Shown piece after piece: positions 1 through 7,194 of a DNA stretch of 28,472 nt. Position numbers and translations under genes: made by a program. Location of the stretch: positions 1 to 28,472 of the forward strand of contig JAKTTS010000167.1 of the NCBI GenBank assembly GCA_030560485.1, read 5' to 3'. The notes beneath the pieces are model-generated. The model saw only the letters and a program-made list of their open reading frames with translations, was not told where the DNA came from and did not search any database. Source of the stretch: Ascoidea tarda (nom. inval.) (lineage: Eukaryota > Ascomycota > Saccharomycetes > Ascoideales > Ascoideaceae). Within the stretch, counting starts at the first letter, position 1. Each line of letters begins with the position of its first letter.

Positions 1-1435
1 ACTCGATAAACCAAAACTATCTAAACTGAGTGTGATAAAATGTTGCTAAAAATACAAAATGACAAACCATTAAGCTCTCTTTTAAATAGCGCTGTTAAAT
101 ATCGATTAGGATATTAACAATTTCTTATTGTTGTAATTTGAAATAAGACTTCTTCTAACTCAATGGAATTAATGATACATATTAAAAACTATTGACTGGA
201 AATAGTACAGAAATAAGCATTGTTATCCGCACTTATATGCAGGGTATTGTTTTCAGATGCTAATCTATTGGCATTATTGGCACCCAAAGTTCAATCTCCT
301 CAGAGTTCAAGATATTTTGTTATATAAAGGGGTGACAATATAGAGACCTAATTTTCAGCAAATGTATATCACTATTGAGACTTACCAACTAAAGGCATGC
401 TCTCTCTAAGTTTACGATCAGTTAAGATAATATAATTAAATATTAACAAAAAATAAATAATCATTAAATAGTATCCGTATATGACAATAATAATGATTTG
501 ATTTATTTTCAAATATGAAAGAATACAGGATTTGCGCCAAAGCTTGCCAAAAATCTTAATATTCATACTTTTGCTGAAAAACAGGTTTTTATATTTTCAC
601 TGCATTTTAGAGTCAAGCTGTTTTTAATGTTTAGTTTCTAAATTTCCATTTTGTCAAATAAAAAAAAATCAAGCAATTTTCTAATTATTGAACAATAGCT
701 GTCGCTTGAGTGAATGGTTAATTTCAAACTATTTAATGAAAATACAATTAATACAAAACTCTAATGGATAGTGGACAGTTTATCAATTAGGATAAATCAA
801 AACAAACCAAAAAATTCACTGATTTTTCAATCGATTGTTATTGTTACCCAAAATGACAATTTCAAAATTTCATTATTTTTACTCAATTAAATTATCACCA
901 ATAAAAAATATTTTCTAGATGGCACGAATTTATAAATAAATCACATTCTTAATTACATATATTTAATTATTATGGCTTCATCAGTTGTTATTTGAAATTT
1001 TCATTATTTCATCAGGATTTTGCTTTGATTTTTCTATGTGTTCTAAAAGGTTCATAAATAATAGATATAAAAACTCTTAAAAAACAAAATAATGAACTAT
1101 TGCAAATTTAATAATTTCTCATTTAAAATTCTTGAATTTTTGACCAAAATTTTGGATATTTCAGTATGATTATGACACAGACAATTAATAAATATCTAAC
1201 AAAAATACGTATAATCAAACAAAAGAAACAATAGAAAAAAAAGTGGTAATAATCGCTTATTATATTTGTATATTTATAACATTTTCTATGTTGATATCTA
1301 TAACTATCTTTTAAAAAAAATAAAAATTGTAGGGTAAAGAAAAAAAGAACAAAGGTCATTAATTAACAAGTTACTTGATGTGAAAACCAAGTTTAACAAA
1401 GAAAAAAAAGTAATCCTAATTACTTTTGAAAATTA
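1..1435. other. Gene-free AT-rich region downstream of ORC5
   Basis: I see no credible protein gene here. The only open frames are a 64-residue and a 78-residue one on the minus strand, both made of low-complexity Ile/Tyr/Phe-rich sequence with no recognisable motif. I looked for tRNA, spliceosomal RNA and box C/D signatures and found nothing convincing. The stretch includes the 3' flank of ORC5, which is transcribed leftwards. A gene could begin beyond the left edge. Confidence 0.5.
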
Positions 1436-3091
1436 CTAAAAATCGACTAAAAAGTCTTCAATTTTAAACCCAATATCATTAGATATTTCCTTGGCCAATT
1501 CATGATCAATATTGCTTCTGAATTTCAATTTTGAAGTATCCAAATCATTTATATTACCGTTAAGCACTACAATTAAATTTAATGATATTAAATTAAGAAA
1601 ATTGGAATAAAAGTCTATATTTGCTACTTGATTGATTTCCTGAGTAGTAATATATCCAATTGATTGGGTTTTAGAATCAAAATTCCCAAAGTATATTGAA
1701 TTAAGAATAGAGAGCATTCTTTCTAGCGGAAAATTGCTTGGGTTTAATAGCTTCAATAATTGATCTTTGTCACTCGCGTCATTTTTTTTTCTTCTTTTAT
1801 AAATTTTTCTTTTGGTTAAATCTTTAAATTTTGAGAAGATTAATAAATCATATTTTTCTGGATTAAATGAAGCAATATATGATGCACACAATATAAACTT
1901 GCTGAATGTTGATAGTTCAAGAAAGCTTTTATCTTCATCATGATTTACAGTATTATTAGTATCATTATTATAAGTGTCGATATCAATATCAATATTTTTG
2001 TTTTCATTTCCATTTTGAATTTCGTGTTCTAAGTTTTGTTTATTCATCTTGTTATAGGAAGAAACCAATGATGGTGCAATCATATAATTATCATTGAATA
2101 TACTTCTTTTCTGAATAAAATTTTGAATAAAGTGTTTTTTATTGAATTTTTCCTCAATTTTATATCCTTTGATAAACACTGGCCATATTTTCTTAATAAT
2201 TGAAATTATTAGTGATATTCTTGATCCAGTAAATGAATGGAAACTTTCCAATATAATCTTGATAAAATTTTCCCAGAATAGTTTATCAACTACCACATTT
2301 TGATTGTTATCATTTTTGTTTTGAACAAAATCACTGACCAATTTATCACCGGTTTTTGAATTTGTTAATATCTGAAAAATTTCAATTTTATTATAATTCT
2401 TGAAATATATTGAAACATTTGAATTTACAATAATATCGTTTAATAGATTATTATCGATTTTTAAGTTAAAAGAGGTTATAAGGAAAATAAACTGGAATCT
2501 TGAAGATATTATTTTAGAAATATCGAAAATTCTAGTCAAGATCAATAGTAAGTTTTTTGATGAGTCATTACTGTTATTACTGCTCATCAATTTAATAAAT
2601 TCTGTTATATTTTCAAAGATAATTATGTGAGGTTTGTTAATATTTTTTGCATTTTTAGTTCTTTTTTTGGGATTTTTGTAAATTTCACAAATTTTTTCTA
2701 GTATTATAATAAACTGGTTTGCTGAATCACAATTTAGATTACTGAAATCCAAATCCAAAGCTGAAATTTCTTGTTCATTCAAGTTGTTTTCAACTATTGT
2801 ATTAATAATTTTCCTTATTGTTTTATTGAAGAAATTTTTTAAAGAGATGTGGTTGAGACAATTTATCCAAGTATATATCAAATTTTCAGTATTTCTTCCA
2901 AGGTTATTATTGTAGTATTTGAGAAAGCTGGAGAGGAGTGTTGTCTTCCCAGATTCCTTTCCAATTAGCAACAAATTCAGAGGAAACAAGTCAATATTTT
3001 CGGAGGCTATAAAGGTGTTGAGTAGTAGTAATTGGTTAGCACGACAAGGCATTTGTTTATCGAGCTCCTGGAGCTGCAAACTAGCCAACAT
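1436..3091 (-). CDS. ORC5: Origin recognition complex subunit 5 (Orc5)
   Basis: Predicted 551-residue AAA+ family subunit of the nuclear origin recognition complex, which marks replication origins and loads the MCM helicase. The fold order fits Orc5. There is an N-terminal nucleotide-binding region with a P-loop-like GKESGKT at residues 44-50. A hydrophobic strand ending in an acidic residue lies at about 154-164 (Walker B position, FEN instead of LDG). The conserved C-terminal half carries FILCASYIASFNPEKYD, a basic KRKIYKRRKK patch, PLERMLSI, and a tail ending in an acidic IEDFLVDF-like segment similar to yeast Orc5. It is longer than the 479-residue S. cerevisiae protein because of Asn-rich inserts around residues 340-395. 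The ATG at 3091 is the first Met and places the conserved N-terminus correctly. The P-loop looks one residue short (see findings). It lies downstream of ASC1 on the same strand, with no sign of shared transcription. Confidence 0.93.
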   Translation of the reverse strand: MLASLQLQELDKQMPCRANQLLLLNTFIASENIDLFPLNLLLIGKESGKTTLLSSFLKYYNNNLGRNTENLIYTWINCLNHISLKNFFNKTIRKIINTIVENNLNEQEISALDLDFSNLNCDSANQFIIILEKICEIYKNPKKRTKNAKNINKPHIIIFENITEFIKLMSSNNSNDSSKNLLLILTRIFDISKIISSRFQFIFLITSFNLKIDNNLLNDIIVNSNVSIYFKNYNKIEIFQILTNSKTGDKLVSDFVQNKNDNNQNVVVDKLFWENFIKIILESFHSFTGSRISLIISIIKKIWPVFIKGYKIEEKFNKKHFIQNFIQKRSIFNDNYMIAPSLVSSYNKMNKQNLEHEIQNGNENKNIDIDIDTYNNDTNNTVNHDEDKSFLELSTFSKFILCASYIASFNPEKYDLLIFSKFKDLTKRKIYKRRKKNDASDKDQLLKLLNPSNFPLERMLSILNSIYFGNFDSKTQSIGYITTQEINQVANIDFYSNFLNLISLNLIVVLNGNINDLDTSKLKFRSNIDHELAKEISNDIGFKIEDFLVDF

Positions 3092-3452
3092 ATTGTGTTG
3101 GTATAAAAGTGCGATGCTATCAACTGGCTACAAATATAATGGAAAAAATGTCACATTTCATTTCAGATACGGTGAAAAAAAAAATTAAAGTTTCCATTTC
3201 GTGATTGGATTTTTATTTCACTTTTTGGTATTATCAATTAAAGATTATTTCAAATTAACAAATACAAAATACAATATACAAAAAAAAAGCAAATCAGATA
3301 GCTAAAGGCCTAAAAATTGAAAGACTTCAAGTGTATAAGATGATCAAACTTTTATTAAAGATTCATTTATTTTTTGTTAGATTTTAAATGATTTTTGAAA
3401 AATTTAATTTAATTTAATTTAATTTAATTTAATTTCAAAAATATATTTAAAT
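3092..3452. other. Intergenic: ORC5 promoter and ASC1 3' flank
   Basis: This space of about 360 bases separates the end of ASC1 from the start of ORC5, both on the minus strand. It should hold the ASC1 polyadenylation region and the ORC5 promoter. The clear structure in it is a pentamer array at 3401-3435, immediately past the ASC1 stop codon. I recognise no specific factor site. Confidence 0.5.
3401..3435. repeat. Tandem repeat (AATTT)x7
   Basis: Seven perfect copies of AATTT in a row, 17 bases past the ASC1 stop codon, so probably within its 3' UTR. It is one of several pentamer arrays in the window. Confidence 0.95.
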
Positions 3453-5411
3453 TTAACTGCTGGTCATAACTTGCCAAACACGAATAATATTATCAGTATA
3501 ACCAGCGAATAAGTTTTGACCATCAGAAGACCAAGCTAAGGAGATACATTCTGCGTCTTTAGATTTACCGGTAGAGGTGAATTCTGGTTTTAATTCATCC
3601 ATTAATCTACGTTCTTCCAAGTTGTAGATTTTGATTGAAGAAGATGTAGCAGCACATAACCAATATCTGTTTGGAGAAAAAGCTAAGGCATAGATTTCGT
3701 CACCGGAGTTTAAGGTATATAAGGTCTTTGGAACAGTCATATCCCATAAGATAATAGAACCATCTTTACCACCAGAAGCACATAAAGATCCATCTGGAGA
3801 GATGGTGATACAGGAGACGTAACCGGTGTGGCCAATGAAATCAGCTTTGGCAGAGTAGTCAGATAAATCCCAGGACTAGAGTAATAGAAGATAAAAAAAA
3901 GAAATAAGTTAGTAAAATTGATTCCGGAAAGTTAGAAGCTGTAATTGAAAACCAAAAAATAAACGAATAATGCCTATTCTGAAAATACAAATTGTTGATA
4001 ATTTAATTGATAATTTGATCATATTTTTCTTTTTATTTTTTTTTAATTTATTTTGTAAAATGAAAAATAGCATCAGAGATCTTGGTGTATTATAGTTTCA
4101 TTCAAAGTGTAAACCTTGTCTAAAGTAGCAAATATGTTTATACATCATTTGAACAAATTATCAATCAAAAAAACAACACATAATGAAGTAATGAAATAAA
4201 AATTGAAGAATTGAACTTACTTTGACTAATTTATCCCAACCAGCAGAAACAATGGTGGAGGAAGATTCTTCTGGAGAGAATCTAACAGCAGAAACCCAGT
4301 CAGAGTGGCCTTGTAAAGTTTCTTTACATAAACCAATGGCATTCCAGATTTTAACGGTTTTATCTCTTGAGGCAGAAACAATTTGTCTTGAGTTTTTAGC
4401 AATGGAAACACTTAAAACATCACCAGTGTGACCTACAAATCTTCTGGTGCATTGACCGGTTTCAATATCCCATAAACGTAAAGTTCTATCCCATGAAGCA
4501 GATAAGGCAAATAAACCATCTGGAGAGATACAACAGTCTTGAACAATGTGAGAGTGACCTTTGAATGATCTTCTTGGAACACCGTAGGCTTGTTCATCTC
4601 TGGTTAATTTCCAGACAATCAAAGTCTTATCACGAGAAGCAGATAATAAGATATCTGGTTGAACTTGGGTGGTAGCTAAGGAAGTGACCCATCCATTGTG
4701 ACCTAATTAGAAATAAAAAAAAAAGTAAAAAAGTCAGTTAGTATATCAATCTTAAAACTATCTCAATTGGTAACTAATTTTTCATGATTAAAATTTAAAA
4801 TTATTTTCTTATTGATGTTTATTTTATTGTTTTAATATTGAACATTTAAAATTTTTTAAAAAACCATTTTAATTGGTGATTCTCTCTGAACATTGATATG
4901 TTATTTTAAAAGATAAATACTGCAAAAAATATATAAATGATAATTAATGCAAATAAAAAATTAATTTTTGTAAAAACTTTATAGTGTTCCATTAATTTTT
5001 GATTTGTTTATCGATACAATCAATTTTTTTTCAAGTTTTGTTTAAAATATTTTAATTGCTTTACTCAGTTTATTTTGTCATCTGCCAAATATTTGATCCA
5101 ATTTGTTAAAAATATTAATGGTCTTTCATCAATCATTTTACGAAAAAGTGATTCTTAATTTGTTTTCAATTTCAAATCACCCATGATATATTTCAGCGGT
5201 TAAATGGGTGGTTTAGTTTTATAAATTTGACAATTTCAATAATCTTCATGATTTCAATAATTTTTATAATTTCAATAATTTCAATAATTTCCATAACTCC
5301 AATGATCATGCCAGCTACCTGGTCTGGAATAATTGATTTGAATCTTGCAATTTAACAGTAATACACACCTTCTAAGGTACCTCTTAAAACAAGAACTTCT
5401 TTGTCGGCCAT
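3453..5411 (-). CDS. ASC1: Ribosome-associated WD40 protein RACK1/Asc1, three exons
   Basis: Predicted 315-residue seven-bladed WD40 propeller of the 40S ribosomal subunit, a signalling scaffold and translation quality-control factor. Exons on the minus strand are 5411-5369, 4702-4221 and 3875-3453. Joined lengths (43, 482 and 423 nt) keep the frame, and junctions read [10 protein letters not shown] and KLVK|SWDLSD, matching the family. WD signatures such as [35 protein letters not shown] and the C-terminal [16 protein letters not shown] are nearly identical to S. cerevisiae Asc1. Splice sites are GTGTGT...TAG (intron 1) and GTAAGT...TAG (intron 2), each with a TACTAAC branch site 33-40 bases before the acceptor. 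Intron 2 carries the U24 snoRNA, as in S. cerevisiae. I found no CTG codon in the coding exons, typical of a highly expressed gene. It is divergently arranged with MED11. Confidence 0.98.
3876..4220 (-). other. ASC1 intron 2 (snoRNA host)
   Basis: Spliceosomal intron of 345 nt. Donor GTAAGT starts at 4220, the perfect branch site TACTAAC occupies 3914-3908, and the acceptor TAG ends at 3876. It lies at nearly the same place in the protein (after Lys175) as the single intron of S. cerevisiae ASC1. It contains the U24 snoRNA at 4071-4153. Confidence 0.95.
4071..4153 (-). ncRNA. SNR24: Box C/D snoRNA U24 (snR24) inside ASC1 intron 2
   Basis: On the minus strand the segment starts TTCAAATGATGTA, with box C ATGATGT at 4148-4142, and ends ATCTCTGATG, with box D CTGA at 4076-4073. 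Two guide segments are visible: ATATTTGCTACT before the degenerate D' box and ACACCAAGATCT just before box D. Their complements, AGTAGCAAATAT and AGATCTTGGTGT, match two adjacent stretches of the conserved 25S rRNA region targeted by yeast U24, apart from the outermost base of the second. Sequence, order and host intron agree with S. cerevisiae snR24, which directs 2'-O-methylation of three nearby 25S nucleotides. Ends are approximate. It is presumably released from the debranched intron. Confidence 0.95.
4703..5368 (-). other. ASC1 intron 1
   Basis: Intron of 666 nt splitting codon 15 after its first base. The donor is GTGTGT, a departure from GTATGT/GTAAGT. The branch site TACTAAC lies at 4743-4737 and the acceptor TAG ends at 4703. 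S. cerevisiae ASC1 lacks this intron. It contains a stem-loop at 5178-5210 and a degenerate ATTTCAATA-type repeat stretch at about 5231-5297. I could not establish a snoRNA in it. Confidence 0.92.
5178..5210. other. Stem-loop inside ASC1 intron 1
   Basis: Perfect 7-bp inverted repeat CACCCAT (5178-5184) and ATGGGTG (5204-5210) around a 19-nt loop. On the RNA strand three further A-U pairs follow after one mismatch. It stands out as GC-containing paired sequence in an otherwise AT-rich intron. Function unknown. Confidence 0.6.
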
Positions 5412-5798
5412 TTTATAATATATTATAGAAATAAATTCTTACAAGTCTCTTCTGTAACCCTCAGGGATATCTTGGATAGAATATAAATATAAGAAAAAAT
5501 TTAACAGTAGATTGGAACAACGTTTTCCGTGCTGGGAGAATTGGCTGGAGGCAGGATTTAGCGCTAGACTTGGCTGGGCTGAAATTTTTCAGCGGCAGGT
5601 GACCGCTTTGGCGCTGGAGCCATTTTGGGCTATGCGGCGACTGCTTTTTGACGCGTGTGAAAAAAAAACACGCGCAATCCAGTGTGGTCATGTGCACATA
5701 ACCAGGGCTGTAATGTAATAGAGCCCTTAATGTGTTTGGCATGTATATCCAAGTAAGAGAAGGTGCTGTGCTGTGATACTGCATTTACACACATTAAC
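5412..5798. promoter_or_regulatory. Divergent ASC1/MED11 promoter with GC-rich island
   Basis: The 387 bases between the two divergent start codons serve both genes. About 5521-5640 is roughly 58% GC by hand count, against about one third in the surroundings. An ACGCGT hexamer (MluI cell-cycle box sequence) lies at 5651-5656, overlapping an inverted repeat CGCGTG (5652-5657) and CACGCG (5669-5674) separated by an A tract. I see no convincing Rap1 site. No factor assignment is proven. Confidence 0.55.
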
Positions 5799-6836
5799 AT
5801 GCATGGAACCGATAAAAATAATTATGACGCTTTAACAGCTCTTGAACAGCTCTTAAACACAACAACAATGTCCAACCAGTCTCGCAACGAGTTCCTTCAG
5901 GAAAGACTAGACTCTTTGGCAAAGATAGATCAGAATCTTGTGTCTGTGATAGACAACTTATCCTCGCTATTAAATCACATCCGCATCGGCAAAAAGAACT
6001 TGCTTATCAACAACAACAATCCTAACAGCAATCGACAAACAGAAGATGATGTCAACTCAGATATCAAGTATTTTTTTCAAAACCTAGAAGAAAGCACAAC
6101 CAAGTTGAGGAGAGAAATCAAATTGCACGACAACAGAATTGGCTACAACTTTAAAAAAGATAATATTGTTTCCGTATTACCAATCAACCTCATCAAGAAT
6201 GCGACATGGGTTGGCGATTGGAATTTCAAGAATCAGATTGATACTGTGGATAAGTTGTTTAAAAATGATCCTAACTACGAGCAAATAGATGATAATAACA
6301 ACGATATCAAAAAAGAAGATAATAATGACGACAGTAACAGCAATGAAAATAAAATTGAAAATGGAAATGGAAATGAAAATGAAAATGAAAATGAAAATTT
6401 AATAGAAGAAGAAAAAGAAAAGGAAAATAGGGATAGAAATGAAAATCAGGGTGTAGCCATTAATGGAAATCAAGTTAAAAAGGAAAAAAGCAATGAAGTT
6501 AAAAAAGAAAATGACATTCAAATTGACACTGGAATAAATGATTCAACTCCAATTATCATTAACGATTCAACCCCAATCATAATCAACGATGATTTTCCAA
6601 TCCCGATTAAACTTGAAGATGAATATCAAAATTCATCTTTAAATCAAATCACCCCTACATCTCAAATTGATTTAAAACAAGAAACTGAAAATACTGATCA
6701 AATCATGAATTTAGAATTTGATAATTATCTTGCAACTGATAATATTAGCAGTAACGATAATAGTAATGCCAATAACGAGAATAAAAATAACAAAAGCAGT
6801 CCTTCAAGCGATCTTGATATATCAATGTTAATCTAG
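5799..6836 (+). CDS. MED11: Mediator head subunit Med11 with long acidic C-terminal tail
   Basis: Predicted 345-residue nuclear protein. Residues about 29-155 match Med11: FLQERLDSLAKIDQNL, a spacer, then LEESTTKLRREIKLHDNRIG and LPINLIKNA, parallel to the S. cerevisiae ERLKSLNDIETQL, LDKSTTQLRKEIQLLDENVG and LPINV blocks. Med11 pairs with Med22 in the Mediator head and helps pre-initiation complex assembly. The S. cerevisiae protein is about 115 residues; here about 185 more follow. They are rich in Asn, Glu and Asp, with a Glu-Asn dipeptide run and a duplicated NDSTPIII segment at about residues 246-263. The start is the ATG at 5799; the frame extends upstream only through non-ATG codons. 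A second Met at 5868, closer to the conserved block, is an alternative start. Confidence 0.9.
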   Translation: MHGTDKNNYDALTALEQLLNTTTMSNQSRNEFLQERLDSLAKIDQNLVSVIDNLSSLLNHIRIGKKNLLINNNNPNSNRQTEDDVNSDIKYFFQNLEESTTKLRREIKLHDNRIGYNFKKDNIVSVLPINLIKNATWVGDWNFKNQIDTVDKLFKNDPNYEQIDDNNNDIKKEDNNDDSNSNENKIENGNGNENENENENLIEEEKEKENRDRNENQGVAINGNQVKKEKSNEVKKENDIQIDTGINDSTPIIINDSTPIIINDDFPIPIKLEDEYQNSSLNQITPTSQIDLKQETENTDQIMNLEFDNYLATDNISSNDNSNANNENKNNKSSPSSDLDISMLI

Positions 6837-7194
6837 TCACTTATTTTAAAACATCTACCATTTCATTCAACTATTATGCATATTCATTTTCCATATAATT
6901 TAAATTAATTTTTTTTTCCTTCTCTTATTCTTATCCACTCTTTTCTAACTCTTTACTTACTGGTTTTGTATTTTATTACTGCTGACAATCTTATATTTAT
7001 TTAATTATATAATTCTATCACTATATTACAATATCCCTGTATTAATAGTGCTATCCACATAAATATACACTGAAAATAGCAAACAAACAAACAAACAAAC
7101 TAGATAAATAATGAAAAAAAAAATAGTTAAAAAAAACATATTATTTTTGTATAATACTCTATACTTTGTTCCTTTTCTTTTCCTCTTGAAAATA
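6837..7194. other. Convergent intergenic region MED11/SLD3
   Basis: The 3' flanks of two convergent genes. It is AT-rich with polyadenylation-like T and AT tracts and a short (AAAC) array at 7081-7100. No gene seen. Confidence 0.6.
7081..7100. repeat. Microsatellite (AAAC)x5
   Basis: Five perfect AAAC units close to the SLD3 stop codon, in the convergent 3' flank. Confidence 0.9.

Noticed and set aside
366-400. ACTTACC in the left gene-free region, resembling the 5' end of U1 snRNA
   Set aside because: Only seven bases match, and nothing following resembles U1 structure.
5065-5131. Second box C/D snoRNA in ASC1 intron 1 (TGATGA at 5131-5126 and CTGA at 5068-5065, minus strand)
   Set aside because: No terminal stem, and the segment before the CTGA shows no convincing complement to rRNA that I know. 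Short boxes are common by chance.
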